From Trichodelitschia bisporula (Eukaryota; Ascomycota; Dothideomycetes; Phaeotrichales; Phaeotrichaceae), in assembly GCA_010356995.1 (NCBI GenBank), contig ML996699.1, positions 527,697-591,696 of the forward strand: a DNA stretch of 64,000 bases, read 5' to 3'. The first letter of the stretch is position 1. The number at the start of each line of letters is the position of its first letter. The notes under the pieces are model-generated. The model was not told where the DNA came from, made no database searches, and saw only the letters and a list, made by a program, of their open reading frames with translations. Shown here in pieces: positions 31,313 to 40,884 of this stretch. Both the position numbers and the translations under genes were made by a program.

Positions 31313-33745
31313 ATGTCCGGTCTCCCACCCCTACCCCCTCCCCCACCCGGCCCACCCGGCCTGCCCGGTCCCCCACGCCTGCCCGGTCCCCCACAGGTGA
31401 TGGCACCACAGGGCGGGCAGGGCGGAGCAGGCGGCAAAGATGCGAAGCCCGCCATGAAACCGGTCCAAGGTGGCGGAACCCAACAGAACGGCCAGTCCGG
31501 GCCGTCGGGCCCGCCAGGAGCCTACGGCCAGACATCCGGACAGATGCCCGGCCAGCAACAAGGCTTCAGCGACAAAGCGGGGAACTTTTATGGTGCCATC
31601 AATCCCGGCCGCGGCCCAAACTGCTACCCGACCGCCTTCCAGCCGACCTTCCACCGGTTCAACTTGCGCAAGGCCCGACCCGACCCTGGCGAGGCGGCCT
31701 CCTGGCAGCTTGTGCGGATGCAGCCGCTCGAGGTGTCGCGGCGGGACATGTTCAACTCGTCGAAGACGATGCGGCAAAGCGTGTCGGATACCTACAAAAA
31801 TCTTCCGTCGGACAACATGCGCGACGCGATTGATAGGTTGATCGAAAAGCAGATGGACAGAGAAGACAACCCTTACGCCGAGTGGCAGTTGGCTCAGATC
31901 GACCGCGGCGTCAAGAAGATGCCCAGCCTCAGCATATGGCAAACAGCTTACAAGATCACGCAACTTACAATTACCCTGAAGCGCCTGCCAAGAACATCCG
32001 CCGAGGGCAACAACTATGGCCAAGTCGTCGACCTGACGGAGTTCCCTCAGGGCGTCCCCCCTACGGCGTACGGCACGCTCCCTCCTCCACCACCAGGCAG
32101 CATGCCAAAGCAAGGCAACCCCCCATTCAACATGCCCAATTCAGGTCCAAACAATACCAGCATGTCCGGCGGTTTGGCAGGTGGAGCGAAGTCAGGTGGC
32201 ACGGCAGGCAACACGAACAGCAACAACGCGCAACCCAAGCAGCCCGGCCAAGGCGGCTGCATGAACAACGGTCTTCCCGGGTTTTCCGGCGGCCCGAACG
32301 GCATGCCGGGCCTCCCTGGTCAGGGCGGCAGACCCGGTCTCCCCGGCGCCAACCAAGGCTTCCAGTCCGGCATGCCGGGCAGTGGAATGTACGGCGCCAA
32401 CAACGGCGCGCCGACTATTGTGAACATCAACACGGCGCCGCCGATGACGCCCGATCTGCGTGGGCTGCGGTATGACGTCACCCGACCTAGCAGCCGCGGC
32501 GGGTTCCGGGACGGCCGGGACGGTTGGGATGGGCGAGATGGGCGCGATCTCCGGGACGAGCGTGATCTCCGGGACGGGCGCGACATCCGTGACGCCAGAG
32601 ACCCCCGCGATGTCCGCGATATCCGCGATGTCCGCGATGTCCGCGATATCCGCGATGTCCGCGATGTCCGCGATATCCGCAATGTCCGCGATGTCCGCGA
32701 TGCTCGGGATATCCGCGTCGATGAGCTCTCGCAGCAGCGCATCGGCAGGATCAACGATCTCCCACGCGCTGAGAGCGCACCCTACCGCTCGCCGTCCCGC
32801 GCTCGCTCTCCCTTCGTGACCGCCCCAAACGTCACCTTTTCGGATGAAACACTATACACCGGTTCGTCAGACGAGTGGGACGACATCCCCAGCCGCAGCC
32901 GATCACAGCGGATTTCACGGCATCACACCGAGCGCCGATCTAGCCGCTCGCGCTCCCGCGGGCGCTACCCCTCGCTTCCTCCACCGCTGAGCACCCAACG
33001 GACGCGCGTGCGCTCGCGCAGCCGCAGCCGCCACGTGAGCCGCCCGCCCATGCGGCCGAAGAGCGCACTCCGCAACGGCCGGAGCCGCAGCCGGGCACGC
33101 ACACCCGCACGCAGCTACCGACACGAGAGTTCGTCGCCCAGCAGCAGCGAGTTCACGACGTCGGATGGCAGTGACTTTACTGCCACCTCGTACTCGAGCC
33201 GGAGCACGCGGAACGGGCGTCGGGGGCGGTCGCGGTCGCCGGTGACCGTGGCGGCGGAGTATGTGCTGCGGAATGCACGGCGGCCCGCTGGGAAGCCCGC
33301 TGCATATGCAGGGCTTGACGCGGCGCGGGGGCGGTATTTTGACTCTCCCAACCCGGTGTTTGACAGCGGTCTGTTGCATGGTACTACTGCATTGGGGTTG
33401 TCCTATGACCCGGTGCTGGATATGGAGCTTGAGCGCCGGGACCGGGACCGGGAGCGGGAGAGGGTTTTCGCGCTAGCAGCGTCACTGTCGCTGGACGACC
33501 AAAGGCAGAAGAGGTTGCCGATGCTGGCGCCGACGGAGTATGGCAGGACACAGGAGTATGGCAGGACGCCAGACTTTGGCAGGACACCGGACTATGGCAG
33601 GACACCAGACTATGGCAGGATGCCGTCGTATCACGAGATGGAGACGGATAGGCGGCCCAGCCTTGGTGGTGGTGGGGGGCGGATGGCTGAAAGCGTGAGA
33701 TTCGTCTCGTCTGCGGGCGCGAACGGCTCTAGGCGGAGGCGTTAA
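31313..33745 (+). CDS. Low-complexity RD/RS-rich protein
   Basis: One exon from ATG 31313 to TAA gives 810 aa; the frame is also open for 60 bp upstream without another ATG. Order: a Pro/Gly-rich N-terminus (LPPLPPPPPGPPGLPGPP), a more globular segment (about residues 95-240, with FHRFNLRKARPDPGEAASWQ and YAEWQLAQIDRGVKKMPSL), a Gly/Asn/Pro linker, an Arg-Asp repeat block (about 400-470), an Arg-Ser block (about 525-660), a mixed helical end with DRDRERER, and five EYGRTP-like hexapeptides. I do not recognise the globular part. RD and RS blocks are common in RNA-processing and condensate-forming proteins, but function here is unknown. It converges on U1-70K. Confidence 0.8.
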   Translation: MSGLPPLPPPPPGPPGLPGPPRLPGPPQVMAPQGGQGGAGGKDAKPAMKPVQGGGTQQNGQSGPSGPPGAYGQTSGQMPGQQQGFSDKAGNFYGAINPGRGPNCYPTAFQPTFHRFNLRKARPDPGEAASWQLVRMQPLEVSRRDMFNSSKTMRQSVSDTYKNLPSDNMRDAIDRLIEKQMDREDNPYAEWQLAQIDRGVKKMPSLSIWQTAYKITQLTITLKRLPRTSAEGNNYGQVVDLTEFPQGVPPTAYGTLPPPPPGSMPKQGNPPFNMPNSGPNNTSMSGGLAGGAKSGGTAGNTNSNNAQPKQPGQGGCMNNGLPGFSGGPNGMPGLPGQGGRPGLPGANQGFQSGMPGSGMYGANNGAPTIVNINTAPPMTPDLRGLRYDVTRPSSRGGFRDGRDGWDGRDGRDLRDERDLRDGRDIRDARDPRDVRDIRDVRDVRDIRDVRDVRDIRNVRDVRDARDIRVDELSQQRIGRINDLPRAESAPYRSPSRARSPFVTAPNVTFSDETLYTGSSDEWDDIPSRSRSQRISRHHTERRSSRSRSRGRYPSLPPPLSTQRTRVRSRSRSRHVSRPPMRPKSALRNGRSRSRARTPARSYRHESSSPSSSEFTTSDGSDFTATSYSSRSTRNGRRGRSRSPVTVAAEYVLRNARRPAGKPAAYAGLDAARGRYFDSPNPVFDSGLLHGTTALGLSYDPVLDMELERRDRDRERERVFALAASLSLDDQRQKRLPMLAPTEYGRTQEYGRTPDFGRTPDYGRTPDYGRMPSYHEMETDRRPSLGGGGGRMAESVRFVSSAGANGSRRRR
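32605..32715 (+). repeat. 9-bp minisatellite coding for Arg-Asp-Val/Ile
   Basis: About twelve head-to-tail copies of the 9-bp unit CGCGATGTC/CGCGATATC encode RDV/RDI triplets inside the RD/RS-rich protein. Variation is mostly G/A at one site, switching Val and Ile. Weaker RDG/RDE/RDL copies extend upstream to about 32505. Confidence 0.85.
33536..33625 (+). repeat. 18-bp minisatellite, five copies
   Basis: Five 18-bp copies of GAGTATGGCAGGACACAG and close variants encode EYGRTQ, EYGRTP, DFGRTP, DYGRTP and DYGRMP near the C-terminus of the RD/RS-rich protein. Confidence 0.9.
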
Positions 33746-34598
33746 TTTTAGGACTTGATCTTTTGAGGCGCCAAGGTTGGGTTAATGATGCTTCTAGCTT
33801 TGTTGCGTTATTTCCTCTCCTTCTGGTGTTTTGAAGGCGTACATTCGGTCGAAGTTTGTTTCTCGGTGGAGTTGGGGAAAACGTTACCATGATACCAGTT
33901 TCTGTAGCTTTGGATAATGAGTAACGAAGTCGCTAGTCTTGGAATCGTATCTCTACAGTGAAAGCATTGGCACAGTCTCAGTGCGAGACAGGTGGACAGA
34001 TGAGACACTCCCACGTGATACATCTACTTGAAAGCCATGGCACTAATGTACAGTTCAACAACCAAAAGATATCCGGGGACGAGGAGTCCAGAGAGAGGCC
34101 TACATGCCTTACCTGGGAATCTTACCCACAGTAGCGAACACGGTCTCTATGTGACAGGCCTTCCCGTTCCGAACCCCTCAACCCCAGCCCCCCCTGCCAC
34201 CAGAAATGAGTTGATTTTTGCAGTGATACTCACCCACCGCATGCGAGCACACAAGCACTCCGACCGAAAGCGCTAACACAAAGAAATGTCGAGAGGGTAA
34301 GTAGTAACACAGAGGTGAAGTAGTCGAGATCGAAACAATGTGCAAGAAGGATGGATCCACGGAGAGAGGAAACAGGCGGTCGGTGCATAGAGGCCGTAGA
34401 GGTGCGCCGAAGTCGAGCGTGGGTCTGCGAACTGAGCTAACGTATGTGACCTTACCCTTTGAAGCCACAAGTGCCGATTCGTAAGAAGGCAAAGTCGATC
34501 GCTTACCCTGCGTAGGGAAAGAAGGGGAATGAGAGAGCAGAAACCCCCCTTGAACCAACCGTTGGCGTGCCATGTGCCGGGATCCGGAATGTCCTGTC
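33746..34598. other. Convergent 3' spacer
   Basis: This 853-bp stretch lies between the stops of the RD/RS-rich gene and U1-70K. No gene is seen. Read on the minus strand, several GTAAGC/GTAAGG/GTGAGT words (near 34218, 34457 and 34515) could support introns in a long U1-70K 3' UTR, but this is only a possibility. Confidence 0.35.
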
Positions 34599-35913
34599 TC
34601 AGTATCTCCTCTTGCGTGGGTCGTCGTAGTCTCCGTCGTACGGCCGCTTCCTGCTGTCGTCCCGGCCGCCATACCCACCTTCGCGGTCGCGGTCGCGATA
34701 CCCACCGCCACTCCGCGGGGCAACTGGCTCACGATTGCTGCCACTCGGTCCACCGCCGCGGGGGCCTCTGTCATCCCTAGGGGCACCGTTGCGGTCGCCA
34801 TACCCACCGCCGCTGCCAAATCCGCCGCCACGTCCGCCACGAGGTCCAGATGGAGCTCCATCAGGAGGACCTTGGGTATAGCCGTTCTGGGACCCACCTC
34901 CGCGGCCACCGCCGCCATAACCGCCGCGGAATCCACCTCTGTCACCTCCTCTATCACCGCCTCCAAAACCTCCACGGAAGCCACCGCCGCCACCTCGAGG
35001 AGCACCGCGGAAGCCCCCACTGAAGCCGCCACCCCTAAAACCACCCGGTCCTCCAGGGGGAGCAAACCCGGGACCTCCTAGCGGGCGTGGAGGAGGAGCC
35101 TTAGTGTAACCACGGCCGCCCATACCACCACCAAAGCGACGAGGGCGCCACTCTTCGATGGTGCGGCCACGCTCAATGTCCACGACAACACGGCGGTCCT
35201 TGATGCGGATTCCATCAGTTTCTTTGTAGGCAGCTATTTCCACAGAAGCTCCTGCATTAGCAACTGCTCAAAAGTGCAGGATGGACAATTGAATAATCTT
35301 ACCTCTCATGTCCTTCTCGCGCTCGAAAACGATGAACGCATACCCTCTAGACTTCTTCTTTTTGGGTGCATCCTCGGGTGCCTTGATGTTGGTGACTAGC
35401 CGTATCTATGCTGAATTAGCAAAGTCGATGAACAGTACGTTCACGCTCTTACCCGCTCAATCGGGCCAAACCGACCAAACTCCCGTTCAAGATCCTTGGT
35501 CTCTACGTCATAGCTCAGACGCCCAACGAAGAGGGTCCTGTACGGATCACCCTTGATACTGGGATCGTCGGCAGGTTTGACTTTAGGAACTGTGAGTAAC
35601 ATTCTCGAACAGACGAGGGAAGGTTGCAATGGGCACAGGGTAGTAGCTCACATTTCTCAAGGCCCTCAGTGACAAGCGCAGCAATCTTCTCCTTCTTCTC
35701 CGCTTTGATGCGGTCCCTCCGCTGCAGCCAGCTCTCTGTCGGATGATACACGTCGGTGGCCTTGTATTCCCGAAGTGCATCAAGAAACTGGGAGACACCA
35801 CTAATCTTTGCCGTCACTCGACTTTCCGGCGCATGGTCGCAGGCTGGGAGGTAGCGCAAGGGAGGCCTCGGCGCGAAAAGTGCGAGAAGATTTGGAGGGA
35901 GTTTGTCCGTCAT
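34599..35913 (-). CDS. snp1: U1 small nuclear ribonucleoprotein 70 kDa (U1-70K)
   Basis: Minus-strand exons 35913-35652, 35589-35453, 35405-35303 and 35251-34599 give 384 aa. U1-70K binds stem-loop 1 of U1 snRNA and helps recognise 5' splice sites. The N-terminus ([19 protein letters not shown]) is the conserved U1-70K start; it leads through a long Lys/Glu helix to an RRM (about residues 100-185) with RNP2 LFVGRL and RNP1 RGYAFIVF, then [13 protein letters not shown], a family hallmark. The C-terminal half is RGG/GGFRGG-rich, ending in a short RDRD and basic RKRPYDG segment, a Gly-rich version of the usual RE/RD tail. It is divergent from mL43, with 348 bp between start codons. Confidence 0.96.
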
Positions 35914-36261
35914 CGTGGCGGAGAACGGTGAGCCTGCAACTTCTTCAAGACTCTATCGATGATGATAATGTGCGGCGTGTAGATGCAAGGTTGAACAAAG
36001 AATGCAAAACGTGAAGTTTGCATGTAGGTTGTTAGGTTAGGTTATCTTGCGAGGTCGTGGAGTCGCGTCCTGAGCTGCCTGGCCAAACCGCCAAGCGGGC
36101 CAAGATCTAGGCAAAAGGGCGCCCGTGCATGCCATTCACGTGCAGTGCCAAGAATTATACAAGGCATCCAAATAATGCCTCAAAAATCACACCCAATACT
36201 ACTCGAAACTTGAGCGGAGATATCTACACCATTGACGACAACACGCCGTCCCTGAGTCAAC
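35914..36261. promoter_or_regulatory. Divergent U1-70K/mL43 promoter region
   Basis: A 348-bp spacer between two start codons. It holds no gene. Sequence near 36000-36060 is A+T-richer; no specific site is called. Confidence 0.5.
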
Positions 36262-36751
36262 ATGCCGCTACGAGCAATACCAGCCGTCGCCAAAAGCCAG
36301 GTATATCTTGCATGTTAGCTTGATCTCGTTTGCGATGTGCTCACCGTATGTGCAGAATGGCGTCGGCGCCTTCATCCTCCAGTGCAAGCGTCTCGAATTC
36401 CACTTTTGCGACTGGGCCGGCTCTTCGCGTGGCATGAACTCCTTCATCCGCCATACCCTCCCCAAATTCGCCAGAGAAAACCCTCAGATAGAGATTACCG
36501 TGTCCCCGCGGCCCAACAAGCATCCCGTCATCAAAGGCCATTACATCAACGGCCGGGAGAAGGCCATCTGTGTACGCAACCTCGAGCAGAACCAGGTCTT
36601 GCAAAAGGCGGAATTGCTGAAGAATGCCAATGGCGAGAAGCTCAAGAAGGTCAAAAAGCCGGTTATCAGCATGAATGAGAGCGTTAGAGGCGTATGGAGC
36701 GGGCTGCACGGGCACAAGCTCGTGCTGAGCAACGAAGGAAAGGAGCAATGA
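36262..36751 (+). CDS. mrpl51: Mitochondrial large-subunit ribosomal protein mL43
   Basis: Exons 36262-36300 (13 codons) and 36356-36751 give 144 aa, the usual size. mL43 (yeast Mrpl51) belongs to the mitoribosomal large subunit and has the thioredoxin-like L51/S25/CI-B8 fold. Visible features: MPLRAIPAVAKSQNGVGAF at the start, RLEFHFCDWAGSSRGMNSF, then PQIEITVSPRPNKHPVIKGHY, the family's conserved core, and a C-terminal basic extension ending in SVRGVWSGLHG. The N-terminus may double as a targeting signal. The stop is 333 bp from the convergent carboxypeptidase stop. Confidence 0.95.
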
Positions 36752-37084
36752 GCTTTGGGTTTACGGTCATATTGCATTGGTGGCTGGGGGCGTTTTAGCG
36801 GCTATGCCCGCTGGCTGTAATATACCACAGCATTTTGAATTGCATCATCATGTCTAAAGCAGCGCCAGAAATCATCTATACTACCGGGAGAGAGCAAAGA
36901 GTTGCAGTCTGCTCACCGCTGAAGCTCATCTTCTCGCCTCCTCGGCTGGCATTGGCGTGGGGCACATTACTTGCCGACAGGGAAACTGCCAGCGCAAGCA
37001 CTTCAACTCATGACAACAGCCTGGCATGCACATGCGGTTCCTGACGACCATTCTCAGTGTCTTTTACTTCATCTATCATTTCCT
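36752..37084. other. Convergent 3' spacer
   Basis: A 333-bp spacer between the stop codons of mL43 and the carboxypeptidase. Nothing recognisable. Confidence 0.4.
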
Positions 37085-38651
37085 TTATGTTGAGAAGACC
37101 GCTTGTCTCTTCATCGTTTGTACAAAAAGCTGCAAGGAAGCCTCGGGTTCTGGAACGTGAGTACAATCTCTTGTACGGAACAGGATAACTTACGGTAATA
37201 AGCAGCCTCGTGCCCTGCTTGATAGATCCTCAAAAAGGAGAAGTTGTCCACGCTCTTGTACTCCCCTTTGGTAACGCCCCTCACCTTGTACGGCCGGAGT
37301 TGAGCAGCTTTAAACTTAGCCTGTCCTGGAAACTTGACCTCGTTCGCAGTCGCCAAATTTCCCATCCAATTGCAGATCCAGTCGGCTGAAAGCGTCAGCG
37401 GAGACAGTGATTTCTGCGTAGACGTACCATCACCGGCCCAGATTAAGGTAGTGACGTTGGCCTTGACGATGTTGGAAAGGGCACCGAGAAATGAACGCGA
37501 GTCTGTAAAGTCAGCAAAACTCCCTACTCGGACGTATACGCACCGTCGCCAGTAGTAATGAACTTTCTGAGAGGGGCATTTGGACACTCGTCGTACTTCT
37601 TTTTTGCCCCAATTCGTTGCTGTATGTCGGACTTCTGCAGGTATTTGATATACATTTCGGGCGGGAACCCAGACTTGGGCGGCGTTCGCACGTCATAGAC
37701 GTCAAAGTTGCCCCTAGAAAGGGGAGACTCCACTGCGGACTTGCAAGTCATAACCGCATTTTGGCAGTCCCTGTTGGAGTCCGTCTGCCAGCATTTCTGC
37801 AAGGCCGGGAGGCATCTGCTCTGCATCGTTTTGGTGTACGTCTGCTGCTGTTGAGCGGAGATGAGCTTCTTGTGGTTATTGGTCGCCGCATAATCTATCA
37901 GTGCCTGGTAATTGTCTGAAGGGTGTATCCAGCCATTATTGACACCTAATGCGACCAGGTTGATCTTCTCTCCCTTGACCTTGCCGGCCTCAATGGCTGA
38001 GTTCTGGGCCATGATGTACCGAGCAAACTCCGGTCCGTAGTGGCCCCCGTAGGACTCCGTCCAGATGCCAAATTCCCGGCTCTTGTATTCCTTGAAATTG
38101 GCATAGAAAGCTTGGATCAAGGCCCACACGTATGGAGAAGCAGTCTTCGTAGAGTCAACATTGTTTGTGCCATAGGAAAAGCCAACGCCAATCGGCTGGT
38201 CAATGTAGAGCATGTTCGCATGCTCGTTCCAGCTGTACGGATTGTTTGCCGGAGTGTCGGAACCGTTATAGAACTGGCAGGGACCGTGTTCCTGGAAGAG
38301 ACCGATCATGCTGGAGCAGCCTGGTCCGCCATTGAACCATGTAACCAATGGCGCATTTTGAGGATTATGTCGAGCCTCGAAAAACCAGAACCACATGTTC
38401 ATGTTGTCTCCGACCTGGAAATAGCCACTGCGCTGGTTCACACCAGGGGTCGACTCGCATACCCCGGAGTTAGAGACGTATTCCATCCGTGAGCTTGTCG
38501 CCGCATGTTCGAAAACCTCCACTTTGGCCGTTGAACGTCTGTCAAAGGGACCCGCGACTTTGGACTGGTCATTTTCAAGGAAAGGACCGGACACCGCAAG
38601 AGAAAGGGAAGCCAGCAAGGGCAAAAGAATGAAAGGGCGTGTTTCCCACAT
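37085..38651 (-). CDS. Secreted/vacuolar serine carboxypeptidase (peptidase S10)
   Basis: Minus-strand exons 38651-37544, 37502-37428, 37385-37194 and 37149-37085 give 479 aa. S10 enzymes remove C-terminal residues from peptides at acid pH. A signal peptide is clear (residues 1-21, FILLPLLASLSLAVSG). The catalytic triad is visible: S200 in WTESYGGHYG (substrate motif NGGPGCSSM at 108-115 forms the oxyanion hole), D396 in AGDADWICNW, and H453 in QAGHEAAYYQPEASL. There is no C-terminal membrane anchor, so it is not Kex1. The last exon is only 65 nt and ends KRQAVFST. Cysteine pattern and length fit extracellular acid carboxypeptidases. A second secreted protein lies upstream on the same strand. 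Confidence 0.94.
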
Positions 38652-39727
38652 TGCGGTCTGGCTTGAACAGGTTCAGAACGGCGACGAAGTCGCCAAAAGG
38701 GTGAGAGGAGGGAGACATATTAGGACTGTAGCAGGGTCAGGTGTGCATGAACATTCCGCTTTCTCCAAAAGGGGTGGAACCCTCAATCTGATGTATGCCC
38801 CATGTGTACCCATACAAACACGGAGTGAATGCAACAACGACAGTGGCACTGGCGGAAAAACGCTTGACTGGCATATTGAAACGGCAGTCTAGTTCCGGGT
38901 TAGCCAGGCACATGGCAGGGCGATAGTATGGTTTTGCTGTTCGGCGCGGGGAAGGTAGACTTGGAGAGTGTACCGAGCGCGATGCCTGGGATAGATTGGT
39001 TCTCGGCTAGCAGTGAGCCCTTCCCGAACATTGCCATCTCAATATTCACGCAATATGGCTCTCGGCATGTGAATCGAAGTAGGTATTAGTACATATTGTT
39101 GAGCTGGACTAACTATTGGAATTGTATAGACTAGTGGCGACTGGATAGGTGAGCCGTCGTTCAGATGAAGTGGGGATGCCCCAACGCGATGCTGAAACAC
39201 ACGAGATTTAAGTGGGCGATACCAGCTAAAGGAAGGTAAGAACCGCCCAGTACTAGATCTCTGGATCGTTTATGCCAAAGAAAACAAAGATCTACCACAG
39301 AAGGAGTGCTGTACCCGTTGATGCAGGGAACTCGTCCGAGATATGAGGTATTCATGTTTGGAACCACGTCACCATGGCTTCCCTGAAGGAACACCTCAGC
39401 CGTCTTCCGTAGCCGAAAGGGAATAGCTTTCGAGTCTAGAACAGTATCTGAGCATAATTAGGCGCTAGGTCAACCTGGATGAAAGAACAACTCAGATTCC
39501 TCGGCAATTATGAAGGGACAGCCAAATTCTAGGTTACTTAGAAGCTCTTAACCAAGATATGATCAGGGCACCCAGCACAGTTGAGCCCTGGCTTGACGTG
39601 AAGAATGCGGGAGGACGAAAAGGGTATGCGGTAGGCTTGAGAGACTTATCCCGGTAGGTTTGACTACAAATCGGTCTGATTAAGGCTAGCAGCCATTAAA
39701 CAAGATTCCCGCATGTCCGAACTTGCA
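38652..39727. other. Intergenic, 1.1 kb
   Basis: The spacer separates two minus-strand secreted-protein genes and should hold the carboxypeptidase promoter. I see no gene or repeat in it. Confidence 0.4.
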
Positions 39728-40584
39728 TTATGGTACAGTCTTCCACGCCTTCCCCGGTTGCATCGCGGGGATTGCAACCATTTCGATGAACCAGGTCTTT
39801 CCCCCATCTCTTGTGGTAAGATCAGTCATTTGGATCCCTTTGGACATGGAAAGGGTCTTGCTGAGAGACGGTTCCGGCTCCAATAGCGTAAGCGTGGTGT
39901 TGAAGTAGTACTGGACATCCGCCGAACCCTCATTGCCCCCTTGCGTCTCCGTCGCCATTTCAAACCTAACAAAGTAAGAGGCGGTCTTGGAATTCTGCAG
40001 GCCTTACCATTTGCATTTAGAAGTGCCTCTGACATAACTAAAAAGCCACTTGTTGCCTTTGCTGACGTTGTGTAGCGTTTGATTCCACATCCCGTTTGGC
40101 CCGGAAGCTTTAGAGTACTCGATTGAGATCTTATCTGTAGCATCGATAGCCACTCCAGACACAGGACTCTGTGAAATGTATCCACGTGAGACTACGTGAG
40201 GTCGTATGCACCTAGGGAGGTTCAGCAGAGGCACTCCTGTGACGGAAGTAGTTACCATTGCCCGGGCTGAGCATTACACCACAACTGCATGGATATCGGC
40301 ACATGATATTCAGCGGCGGTCTGAATTAAATCGCCATTCGCTTTGTTTTCCTGATCACTCAGGCCCGACCACAGAAACAAGTTGCCAGCAACTTGAGCGG
40401 GCGGGCGACCGGGAATGAAAGTGGTTTTGACGTTGATATACTCTGACTTGACTTGACCCAAAGTAACGTGAGGCCCGAAGGATCGGAACTGCCTTATCAC
40501 AGGCAGGCTGCCCGACGCTGGGGCGGCGCTGGCGGAAGCTCCCGCGAGACTGAGAAAAGCGACGAGGACCGGCCGACGCCGCAT
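39728..40584 (-). CDS. Small secreted hypothetical protein
   Basis: Minus-strand exons 40584-40256, 40211-40008 and 39965-39728 give 256 aa. A signal peptide is evident (VLVAFLSLAGASASAAPASG). The mature part has QVAGNLFLWSGLSDQ, NGDLIQT, AQPGQWCIRP (the Trp-Cys spans the first intron) and VSGVAIDATDKISIEY, the beta-rich style of a fungal extracellular lectin- or glucanase-like fold, and two possible N-glycosylation sites in the stretch NQTLHNVSKGN. I have a sense that similar proteins are widespread in ascomycetes but cannot name a domain. The exon joins leave one frame and a normal stop. Confidence 0.75.
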
Positions 40585-40884
40585 TTTAAGAAATCAGCGA
40601 TTCTAGCCTTTCCTCTGCGGAAGCCCCATGCATGGAATCTGGGGAAGTGAACTGTAGGATCTCAGAACGTGTCCAGTCTGCTAATCGCCGTTTAGTATGC
40701 GAGTCCTTGGCGCGGGTCACATAGATTGCTTCGCTGGAAGAGCCTTGCCCACATTTCACGTGGAAATGCACGGTCGAAAGCTAGAATGATCAGCGGAGAA
40801 GTTAACTTCATATTACTTCTTCTCGGGGTAGATATCAGGTTCTTAAATAACTCCGTGCTCTGTTTGAGGCAGTATTAGGACAAA
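40585..40884. other. Short spacer upstream of the secreted protein
   Basis: A 300-bp stretch between the secreted-protein start and the TEL1 stop, which are both on the minus strand. No gene is seen. Confidence 0.4.

Noticed and set aside
34178-35065. Ala/Val-rich minus-strand frame overlapping the U1-70K Gly-rich end
   Set aside because: It is the GGN/CGN-rich repeat coding read in a shifted frame.
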